From contig PUMG01000268.1 of the NCBI GenBank assembly GCA_003551265.1, positions 1-7,640 of the forward strand: DNA of 7,640 bases. Reading direction: 5' to 3'. Shown here piece after piece: positions 1 to 4,758 of the stretch. The position numbers and the translations under genes were made by a program. Source of the DNA: Halovenus sp. Its GTDB lineage: Archaea; Halobacteriota; Halobacteria; Halobacteriales; Haloarculaceae. The stretch's first letter is position 1; every line of letters starts with the position of its first letter. Under the pieces are notes generated by a model. That model did not search any database. It was not told where the DNA came from and saw only the letters and a list, made by a program, of their open reading frames with translations.

Positions 1-1
1 A

Positions 2-340
2 GTCAATGTTGACGTCGGTGAGGCAGACGAGGGTGGCGCAGATATCGTCGATACAACAGCCCTGTCCGGTGACGACGAAGACAGTCTGGAGGGCACAGAA
101 CTCGTCACGGTCGAGTTCGAAAACGCTGGCGGTCTGGGAAGCCTCCAGGCAACTGAGCTTCGACTCGCTGAAACCGAAGGCGGTCTCGACGACGAGGACG
201 CAGTCGTTGCCACGCCAGTCGCAGATATCCCCGGTGGCGAGGGTATCACTGCAGTCGTTGCCGTCCCAGAGGACGAGATCGACGATGGTGACTGGGTCGG
301 CGTCTACACTGACGACAACGAGTACACCGTACAGGTATAG
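2..340 (+). CDS. C-terminal part of a very acidic protein of unknown function (5' end outside window)
   Basis: An open frame enters from the left edge with no start codon and ends at a TAG at 338-340, giving 112 visible residues. About 30% of residues are Asp or Glu and there is a single Arg, which is extreme even for a haloarchaeon and is typical of secreted or surface proteins. Third codon positions are mostly G or C, supporting this frame over the overlapping frame that starts at position 6, whose product is rich in Ser, Thr and Arg. The segment alternates short hydrophobic stretches such as ELVTVEF and ITAVVAVP with acidic loops, and ends in WVGVYTDDNEYTVQV, suggesting an all-beta domain. 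There is no membrane anchor at the visible C-terminus. I do not recognise the family. The N-terminus, and any signal peptide, lie outside the window. Confidence 0.75.
   Translation, partial: VNVDVGEADEGGADIVDTTALSGDDEDSLEGTELVTVEFENAGGLGSLQATELRLAETEGGLDDEDAVVATPVADIPGGEGITAVVAVPEDEIDDGDWVGVYTDDNEYTVQV
335..340 (+). promoter_or_regulatory. Possible TATA box for the serine hydrolase gene
   Basis: GTATAG has its centre about 25-26 bp upstream of the ATG at 363 and overlaps the stop codon of the preceding gene. The spacing fits a leaderless haloarchaeal transcript starting at or near the ATG. No convincing Shine-Dalgarno sequence is seen between 341 and 362. A short AT match like this could be chance, and read-through from the upstream gene (22 bp gap) is the alternative. 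Confidence 0.35.
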
Positions 341-362
341 CTCTTGAAGCACAAGCCGGGTT

Positions 363-1742
363 ATGGACTCGGCACTCGACTCCGAGACAGTACGGCGTAT
401 CGAGTCGTTCGTCAGTGACTGGCTGGTTGACACAAACGTTCCGGGGGCGAGTCTTGCGCTCGTCGTCGACGGGGACGTGGTGTACACTGGGGGTTTTGGC
501 TCGCGTGACCTCGAAACGAACCAGCCCGCGACAGCACAGACCCAGTACGGTGTCGCCTCCTGTACGAAGTCGTTCGCGGGGCTTTCGATACTGCTTCTCG
601 AAGAACGCACTGACCTCTCGGTCGAAGACCCGGTCAAGGAGTATCTCGACGAGTTCGACCTCGATGGGACGGACGGACCGATAACGATACACGACCTGTT
701 GACCCACTCGTCGGGCCTGCCAACGCTCCGGACGAGCAGTGTTCTTCTCTATCGGCTGACCGGTATCGAAGAACACGGCGTTCCGCTCGGTGACCGCGAG
801 GACTTCTATCGACACCTCAACGGGGCACAGGATGAGATTGCCAGACCCCAGGGAGAGCGGTTCATGTACTGCAACTCGGGCTATAACCTCCTCGGTGATA
901 TCGTCGAGACGGTGTCCGGGGTCGCCTTCGACGAGTTCGTCGAATCAGAGATTCTCGACCCTCTCGGAATGGAGCGGTCGACGTTTGACCCCGACGAGAT
1001 GGACGACGATTCGATGACTCCTCACGCCTTGCAGGGCGAGAAACCGGAACCGATGTCGTATCCTCACCGACCAGTCAGTTACGCTGCGGGCGGATTGATC
1101 GCACCCGTGACAGACCTGACTCGCTATCTCCGTCTGCACGTAAACGGTGGGACGTTCGACGGTGTGAATCTCATCTCAGAGGAGTCGCTGGCGCGGGCAC
1201 ATTCCGGGTACGCAGAGCGCGCAGACAGCGAGTACGGCTACGGCTGGGGGCGGTCTGAGTTCTGTGGACGGACGCTGGTCGGTCACGGAGGTTCGCTTGG
1301 CGTCTCGTCTTCGTACATTGGCTTCACAACAGACGGGGAGTACGCGATTGCGATGGCCGCGAACACGACACCGTCACCGACGCCGCCGACTGTCGCGAAA
1401 GGAGTGCTGGCGATTCTCGATGGGAACGACCCGTTCGAGGTCGTTCCGTACTTCGCCAGACAACAGCGTTTCGAGGAGTTGACCGGTCCGTACGAATCCT
1501 ACCGCGGAATCACGACTGCAACAGTCGAACAGCACGCTGGCGTGCTGGAACTCACGATGGAACACGCACTGGGTGAGGAGTCGCTGGTGTTGCTCCCCAA
1601 GAATCCCGAACAGCCAGGCTACGAGTTCGAGACGCCGACCATGCTGGGCGTTCGAAAGGACGTCACGTTCGAAACACACGACGACCACGTCGACCTGTAC
1701 TACGACAGAAACAGACTCCACCAGCGGGAGGGAACCGTTTAA
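363..1742 (+). CDS. CubicO/AmpC-like serine hydrolase (beta-lactamase family, peptidase S12-like)
   Basis: This 459-residue protein belongs to the penicillin-binding-protein/class C beta-lactamase fold family, which includes esterases, D-aminopeptidases and peptidases that use an acyl-enzyme serine. All three active-site motifs are visible: S66-C-T-K69 (SxxK; Ser66 nucleophile, Lys69 base), Y169-C-N171 (YxN) and H308-G-G310 in place of KTG. The family signature LLTHSSGLP lies at residues 112-120. The catalytic domain covers roughly residues 10-350. Residues about 360-459 form a separate beta-rich C-terminal region (starting near ELTGPYESYRG), like the lipocalin-like or DUF3471-type domains seen in archaeal Pab87-like and CubicO proteins. 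There is no signal peptide or membrane segment, so a cytoplasmic peptidase or esterase is more likely than a true beta-lactamase. The substrate cannot be told from sequence. The ATG at 363 is the first in frame. It stands alone, downstream of an unrelated acidic protein gene. Confidence 0.9.
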   Translation: MDSALDSETVRRIESFVSDWLVDTNVPGASLALVVDGDVVYTGGFGSRDLETNQPATAQTQYGVASCTKSFAGLSILLLEERTDLSVEDPVKEYLDEFDLDGTDGPITIHDLLTHSSGLPTLRTSSVLLYRLTGIEEHGVPLGDREDFYRHLNGAQDEIARPQGERFMYCNSGYNLLGDIVETVSGVAFDEFVESEILDPLGMERSTFDPDEMDDDSMTPHALQGEKPEPMSYPHRPVSYAAGGLIAPVTDLTRYLRLHVNGGTFDGVNLISEESLARAHSGYAERADSEYGYGWGRSEFCGRTLVGHGGSLGVSSSYIGFTTDGEYAIAMAANTTPSPTPPTVAKGVLAILDGNDPFEVVPYFARQQRFEELTGPYESYRGITTATVEQHAGVLELTMEHALGEESLVLLPKNPEQPGYEFETPTMLGVRKDVTFETHDDHVDLYYDRNRLHQREGTV

Positions 1743-1743
1743 G
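1737..1743 (+). promoter_or_regulatory. Possible TATA box of the ferritin-like/DtxR operon
   Basis: GTTTAAG overlaps the stop codon of the serine hydrolase gene. Its centre is about 27 bp upstream of an ATG at 1768, the expected distance to the transcription start in haloarchaea. Transcription from here would start at the ATG of a 16-codon ORF, leaving about 47 nt before the ATG of the ferritin-like gene at 1815. Inferred from motif and spacing only. Confidence 0.4.
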
Positions 1744-1767
1744 TTGGTCTGTATCCGAAGTACGGAC

Positions 1768-1818
1768 ATGAATCGGCTTTCGGGAGAGACGGTCGCAGGT
1801 CCGCAGGGGTGTCGATGA
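1768..1818 (+). CDS. Possible 16-residue leader ORF upstream of the ferritin-like gene
   Basis: ATG at 1768 opens a 16-codon frame (MNRLSGETVAGPQGCR) whose TGA at 1816-1818 overlaps the ATG of the ferritin-like gene at 1815 in the ATGA arrangement. The ATG sits about 27 bp after a TATA-like GTTTAAG, so it could be the 5' end of a leaderless mRNA. Translation of this peptide could then deliver ribosomes to the downstream start by termination-reinitiation, or act as a regulatory upstream ORF. The peptide shows no recognisable domain, and it may simply be untranslated leader. Its frame is not that of the ferritin-like protein, so it is not an N-terminal extension unless a frameshift is present. 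Confidence 0.3.
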   Translation: MNRLSGETVAGPQGCR

Positions 1819-2288
1819 GTCTCCAGTCACCAGTATCTTCGGACCACCAGCTCGCCCGTCTGCTCCAGATTGGCGTCGTTCTCGAAGAGGTCGTCGAGGC
1901 GCGAGCCGCTAAACACGCGGCAGAGGCACCCGATATCGACGACGAGGTTCGTGCGTTTTTGCTCGAGGCCGCCGAGGAGTCAGGCGAACACCGCAAACGC
2001 CTCGAAGCGCTCGTCGAACAGCTCGATGCAGAGACGGTGCCCTTCGACGAAGTCCAGACACTCGTCGAGCAACAGTACGAGGCAAACCAGGACTTCGACG
2101 GCGTGCTCTACGACCAGCTCTGTAACGAGGAGACTGCATACAAGTTCTACGACGACCTCATCGAGGCTATCGAGGAGTCCGACGCACAGTTCAGCATCGA
2201 GCGGTCTCATCTGGTGAGCGAACTCGAAGCGATTCGGGAGGAAGAAGCAACGGGCGTCGAAGAAGTCACGAAGCTCATGGAAGAATGA
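1815..2288 (+). CDS. Ferritin-like (rubrerythrin-type) four-helix protein
   Basis: A 157-residue acidic, almost entirely helical protein. It resembles the ferritin-like/rubrerythrin superfamily, whose members bind a di-iron centre through Glu and His residues in a four-helix bundle and act in iron storage or peroxide reduction. Helix 1 spans about 12-36 with E24, E25 and E28; helix 2 about 42-70 with AAEESGEH ending at H59; helix 3 about 94-120 with the pattern NEETAYKFY; helix 4 about 125-145 with E129-R-S-H132, a canonical ExxH. In helix 2 the residue three before H59 is Ser56 rather than Glu (E55 is four before), so one half of the metal site looks altered. ATG 1815 is preferred; an in-frame GTG at 1809 would add two residues, and GGGGT at 1806-1810 may serve as a weak ribosome site. 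Its stop overlaps the next gene by ATGA, so it is co-transcribed with a DtxR-type regulator, supporting a metal role. Superfamily assignment is fairly secure; biochemical role is inferred. Confidence 0.75.
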   Translation: MSLQSPVSSDHQLARLLQIGVVLEEVVEARAAKHAAEAPDIDDEVRAFLLEAAEESGEHRKRLEALVEQLDAETVPFDEVQTLVEQQYEANQDFDGVLYDQLCNEETAYKFYDDLIEAIEESDAQFSIERSHLVSELEAIREEEATGVEEVTKLMEE

Positions 2289-2716
2289 ACACAGCGAATC
2301 AGTACCTGAAGGCGATATATCTCGTTCAGGAACGGGAGGAAGGCCCAGCATCGACGGGTGCAATCGCGGAGATGCTCGACATCAGCCCGGCCAGCGCTAA
2401 CGAGATGATCGGCAAACTCGAAAGCAACGGTCTCTGCCATCACGAGAAGTACAAAGGCGTTGACCTCACCGAAGAAGGTATCCTCCGTGCCCGGAACGCC
2501 CTGCAGAACTACTGCATCATCGAGCGCTTTCTCATCGAGGTGCTGGCGGTCGAGAACTTCCGCGAAGAGGCAACCCAGCTCGAGCCGGTCATCGACGAGA
2601 CGGTGGCCGAGCGGCTGGACACCATCATCGACCGTGCACCGCAGTGTCCGGACTGTTTCGACGCCGAGGCAGACGTCTGTGCCCTCCTGCATCGTGAACT
2701 CGACGCCGCCGAGTGA
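2285..2716 (+). CDS. DtxR/MntR-family (metal-dependent type) transcriptional regulator with altered metal ligands
   Basis: A 143-residue protein with an N-terminal winged helix (about 5-62: YLKAIYLVQE, then AIAEMLDISPASANEMIGKL as helix-turn-helix, then the wing ending YKGVDLT) and a helical dimerisation/metal domain (about 66-118: IIERFLIEVL and VIDETVAERLD). The family normally dimerises and binds operators when loaded with Fe2+ or Mn2+. Aligned by eye to Corynebacterium DtxR, E80 and E100 match Glu83 and Glu105. Met10, His79, His98, Cys102 and His106 correspond to Q6, Y76, R93, T97 and P101, so most classical ligands are gone. The usual C-terminal segment is replaced by C121-P-D-C124-x7-C132, which might bind a metal or Fe-S cluster or act as a redox switch. 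There is no SH3-like third domain. Its ATG overlaps the TGA of the ferritin-like gene, indicating one operon and translational coupling. The ferritin-like gene is the most likely target. Family confident; the sensed signal is unknown. Confidence 0.88.
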   Translation: MNTANQYLKAIYLVQEREEGPASTGAIAEMLDISPASANEMIGKLESNGLCHHEKYKGVDLTEEGILRARNALQNYCIIERFLIEVLAVENFREEATQLEPVIDETVAERLDTIIDRAPQCPDCFDAEADVCALLHRELDAAE

Positions 2717-2730
2717 GAAGCTGAACTGAC

Positions 2731-2754
2731 GGAACAGAATTCTGTGAGTGTTCC
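2731..2754. repeat. 12-bp perfect palindrome nested in a 6-bp inverted repeat, convergent gap
   Basis: ACAGAATTCTGT at 2734-2745 equals its own reverse complement. It sits inside GGAACA (2731-2736) and TGTTCC (2749-2754), which are also complementary, although the two structures share bases and so are alternatives. The site lies 18 bp after the DtxR-type stop and just before the 3' end of the minus-strand phosphatidyltransferase gene. It may be a terminator for the convergent genes or a dimeric protein binding site. No poly-T tract follows on either strand, so a terminator role is not obvious. Confidence 0.5.
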
Positions 2755-2767
2755 CCGCCCGCCAGTT

Positions 2768-3493
2768 TCAGACTGTGACGAGTCGCCAGTCCCGATAGAA
2801 TCCCAGCAAGAACGGGATCATCGCACCAATTGCGAGCGGTCGGGTAACTGTCGGATCGAGTACGGGAGCGAGCATCACGAACAGTACGACCATCATCCCT
2901 GCGCCGAGCAGACGTCGACTCGGTCTGTGTGGAAGCTCCCGAACTGGCTGTCCACGCACTCGACGGAGGACGAGACCAGCGACGAACACGTAGCGTGCGA
3001 GACCGACCAGCACGAACACGGCTGGTGCGGCACCGACACGGACAGCGACTGCTGTTCCGACCAGCAGTACGAGGGCGTCGGTTTCGACGTCAAGTCGCGA
3101 GCCAAACTGGCTCACAGAGTCGGTTGCTCGGGCTACATATCCGTCGAACGCGTCGAATAACGCTCCCGCACCGAACAACAGTGCGGGAATCCACGCGGTT
3201 TCACCGGAGGGCCGACCCACTACGACGAAGCCCGCGAGCAAGACAACAGCGCCCGCGCGGATGACTGTCACCAGTGTCGCGGCTGTGAACGGTTGCGGGC
3301 CCCACTCACGTCGCACGACGGCGTTCGTTCCGTAGAACACGACTGACTCGACGGCGAGGAACCCAACCACTGCGAGGGCGAAAATCGACGGCACGGAAAC
3401 GACAGTCGAGAGGACGGGAAGGCCGATTACACTCATGGTCACAGTCACTACCGTTGCAATGTGCCACGGTCGGTGCCGCCTGTGGGCAGTCAT
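2768..3493 (-). CDS. CDP-alcohol phosphatidyltransferase family membrane enzyme
   Basis: A 241-residue integral membrane protein. The full family signature is present: D114-A-F-D117-G118-Y-V-A121-R122, then eight residues, G131, three residues, D135, three residues, D139. These residues bind two metal ions and the CDP group, and the family moves a phospho-alcohol between a CDP-activated lipid (or CDP-alcohol) and an acceptor to make polar lipid head groups. In haloarchaea the lipid would be CDP-archaeol. Hydrophobic segments lie near 12-32, 35-55, 70-93, 100-113, 140-152, 156-176, 196-212 and 217-233. The first two form an N-terminal extension before the catalytic core, which begins near residue 62. 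The acceptor (glycerol phosphate, serine, inositol phosphate or other) cannot be read from the motif. Its ATG overlaps the stop of the upstream small membrane protein gene (ATGA), so the two are one transcription unit and may work together. Confidence 0.9.
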   Translation of the reverse strand: MTAHRRHRPWHIATVVTVTMSVIGLPVLSTVVSVPSIFALAVVGFLAVESVVFYGTNAVVRREWGPQPFTAATLVTVIRAGAVVLLAGFVVVGRPSGETAWIPALLFGAGALFDAFDGYVARATDSVSQFGSRLDVETDALVLLVGTAVAVRVGAAPAVFVLVGLARYVFVAGLVLRRVRGQPVRELPHRPSRRLLGAGMMVVLFVMLAPVLDPTVTRPLAIGAMIPFLLGFYRDWRLVTV

Positions 3494-3864
3494 CTCCGCT
3501 CACGCTCTCTGCCGTAGAGGAGCACCAAGACGACGATGAGCGTCACCTGTATCGGTTTATCGACTGCAGCGAGCGGAGAGATGTCAGCAAGCGAGGCGGG
3601 CTGGTTTAAAACGTACCAGAGAACTATCTGGCTGGCGACGAACGGAACGCCCAGCAACAGGATGAGCTGGCGCCGATAGTCGAAAACGTAGCAGAGTACA
3701 CCGACCGCAAATCCCACCGCCGCGAGAACTGAGGCGATTCCCAGCAGGTCTGGAACCGCGCTGAGACCGAGAGCCAGGTGGACCAGACCGGTCGACAGCG
3801 CGAGAATGATACCGAACAACTCTAGTCTTGAGTGCTGTACCAGTTCACGGACCGGCGTCTCCAT
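3490..3864 (-). CDS. Small four-helix membrane protein of unknown function
   Basis: A 124-residue protein with four likely transmembrane helices at about 15-34, 40-61, 66-84 and 104-117. It has short loops, a basic turn (YRRQ, 63-66) between helices 2 and 3, and a strongly charged C-terminal end GRERERR. The distribution of basic residues suggests that the turn and the C-terminus face the cytoplasm. There is no cleavable signal or catalytic motif. It resembles small haloarchaeal membrane proteins of unknown function, but I cannot assign a family with confidence. Its TGA overlaps the ATG of the CDP-alcohol phosphatidyltransferase, so it is probably translated in fixed proportion with that enzyme; a role as lipid-synthesis partner or substrate-flipping helper is inference from position only. 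ATG 3862-3864 starts the frame, with no obvious TATA box at the expected distance. Confidence 0.75.
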   Translation of the reverse strand: METPVRELVQHSRLELFGIILALSTGLVHLALGLSAVPDLLGIASVLAAVGFAVGVLCYVFDYRRQLILLLGVPFVASQIVLWYVLNQPASLADISPLAAVDKPIQVTLIVVLVLLYGRERERR

Positions 3865-3914
3865 TGGTCGTGTGTTCGGGCCGAAACGTCAAAGGGATTG
3901 TTGCTTTGTGACGA

Positions 3915-3949
3915 GACTCTCGACGGTTCGCCAGTCCGTTTCGAGAGTC
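3915..3949. repeat. Perfect 9-bp inverted repeat between divergent genes (candidate operator)
   Basis: GACTCTCGA (3915-3923) and TCGAGAGTC (3941-3949) are exact reverse complements separated by 17 bp. Inside, CGG (3924-3926) and CCG (3936-3938) can extend the pairing past a TT bulge. The element lies in the 134-bp gap between the divergent membrane-protein operon (start 3864) and the halocyanin gene (start 3999), about 17 bp upstream of the halocyanin TATA box. Its position suggests a dimeric regulator site or a stem-loop in a transcript leader; the function is not shown. Confidence 0.6.
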
Positions 3950-3966
3950 AGCGCAGAACAATCGGA

Positions 3967-3972
3967 TTTATA
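3967..3972 (+). promoter_or_regulatory. TATA box of the halocyanin-like gene
   Basis: TTTATA is centred about 29 bp upstream of the ATG at 3999. With a transcription start roughly 26-28 bp downstream, the mRNA would begin at or within a few bases of this ATG, i.e. be leaderless, as is common in haloarchaea. This is the best TATA match in the window and decides against the upstream in-frame TTG at 3975. Confidence 0.65.
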
Positions 3973-3998
3973 CGTTGGAACCTGCGAATAGAGAGTAT

Positions 3999-4637
3999 AT
4001 GGACGAAAACGAGTCACCGCCAGCAGTGACGAGACGGCGAGCGCTCAAAGCAGGAGTCGGTGCGGCCGCAGGAGCAACAGCGCTCGGGGCAACAGCAGGA
4101 ACTGCCAGCGCACAGGACGACGCTTACGAGGGGTATCTCGCTGATGCAGAGTGGGACGGAAACACCGTTGACGCCAGCGAAGAGGACGAAGTGGAAGTTA
4201 CAGTGGGGGCAGGAGACGGTCTTCAGTTTGACCCACCCGCACTGTATGTCGAACCCGGGACGACGATCGACTTCGTCTGGACTGGAGATGGCGGAGCGCA
4301 CAACGTGGTTCACGACGTTGACGACCTGATATTCGATAGCCGCGAAGAACACGAGGGAGACCAGATCGACGAGGAGGGGGTCACGTACACGTTCACGTTC
4401 GAAGAGGAGCACGAGGGTGCTCACCCGTACGTCTGCACGCCGCACAGGTCGCTCCAGATGAAAGGCGTCATCGTCGTCGGTGAGGACAACGTCGAAACCG
4501 ACCTCATCGGGTTCGGTGAGGAACCCGACGACGGTCTCGCGATGGGCTCGGTCGCAGCAGGTGCTGCTGTGTTCAGCGTCATCGCGCTCGTCGGCGTCGC
4601 CGCCTACCGTGAACTGGTCGGCGAAGCGCTGGAGTGA
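3999..4637 (+). CDS. Halocyanin-like blue (type 1) copper protein, Tat-exported, C-terminal membrane anchor
   Basis: A 212-residue cupredoxin, probably an electron carrier on the outer face of the membrane. The N-terminus has a twin-arginine signal (T11-R-R-R-A-L-K17) followed by an Ala/Gly-rich hydrophobic stretch and a likely cleavage site after TASA (about residue 38). The copper site is visible: H101 in GGAHNVV, then C146-T-P-H149 and M154 (C-x2-H-x4-M), giving the usual His-Cys-His-Met ligand set. Residues about 63-162 form the cupredoxin domain, and residues about 180-204 are one hydrophobic helix near the C-terminus. Known halocyanin is a lipoprotein; no lipobox Cys is seen here, so the C-terminal helix probably replaces the lipid anchor. 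ATG 3999 is chosen over TTG 3975 because of the TATA box at 3967-3972 and the normal signal-peptide length. The gene stands alone, divergent from the lipid-synthesis pair, so its redox partner is not apparent. Confidence 0.9.
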   Translation: MDENESPPAVTRRRALKAGVGAAAGATALGATAGTASAQDDAYEGYLADAEWDGNTVDASEEDEVEVTVGAGDGLQFDPPALYVEPGTTIDFVWTGDGGAHNVVHDVDDLIFDSREEHEGDQIDEEGVTYTFTFEEEHEGAHPYVCTPHRSLQMKGVIVVGEDNVETDLIGFGEEPDDGLAMGSVAAGAAVFSVIALVGVAAYRELVGEALE

Positions 4638-4638
4638 T

Positions 4639-4696
4639 ACTGGTATCGAAAAAACGACTGCTATTCATCAAAGAGAGATTCTCGTTCAATACCAGT
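4639..4696. repeat. 8-bp inverted repeat spanning an A/T tract after the halocyanin gene
   Basis: ACTGGTAT (4639-4646) and ATACCAGT (4689-4696) are exact reverse complements 42 bp apart. Between them is A6 at 4649-4654, which reads as T6 on the minus strand and could end minus-strand transcripts about 105 nt past the pdxS stop. The wide spacing weakens the case for a hairpin. Confidence 0.35.
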
Positions 4697-4700
4697 GGTG

Positions 4701-4723
4701 TCTCGCCGCACGTCGTGGCGAGA
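4701..4723. terminator. Hairpin between convergent halocyanin and pdxS genes (possible bidirectional terminator)
   Basis: TCTCGCC (4701-4707) pairs perfectly with GGCGAGA (4717-4723). A further G-T wobble and a C-G pair extend the stem to nine pairs around a 5-nt loop at 4710-4714. It lies 63 nt after the halocyanin stop and 35 nt after the pdxS stop. No U-tract follows immediately on either strand, so it is either a transcript 3'-end structure or a weak terminator. Confidence is higher for the structure than for the role. Confidence 0.4.
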
Positions 4724-4758
4724 ATCGCTGTACAGGCCCGATAACTCCTATAGCGTAC

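Noticed and set aside
6..347. Forward open frame starting at ATG 6 (113 residues)
   Set aside because: Its product is Ser/Thr/Arg-rich and non-acidic, while the neighbouring frame (2-340) gives a typical acidic haloarchaeal protein with G/C third positions.
246..815. Minus-strand open frame of 189 residues opposite the serine hydrolase
   Set aside because: Arg-rich product antisense to a gene with intact catalytic motifs; typical of high-GC shadow frames.
1754..1766. TCCG-5 bp-CGGA inverted repeat downstream of the ferritin-like operon TATA box
   Set aside because: Only 4-bp arms; location is suggestive of an operator but the match is too short to support.
2207..2692. Minus-strand open frame of 161 residues opposite the DtxR-type gene
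   Set aside because: Antisense to a well-supported regulator and with no recognisable domain.
2744..3160. Forward open frame of 138 residues opposite the phosphatidyltransferase
   Set aside because: The minus strand encodes a complete CDP-alcohol phosphatidyltransferase signature; the forward frame is rich in His, Cys and Ser with no domain.
3975..3998. TTG start giving an 8-residue N-terminal extension of the halocyanin-like protein
   Set aside because: The TATA box at 3967-3972 is too close for this TTG to be transcribed and translated from its own start, and ATG 3999 gives a normal Tat signal.
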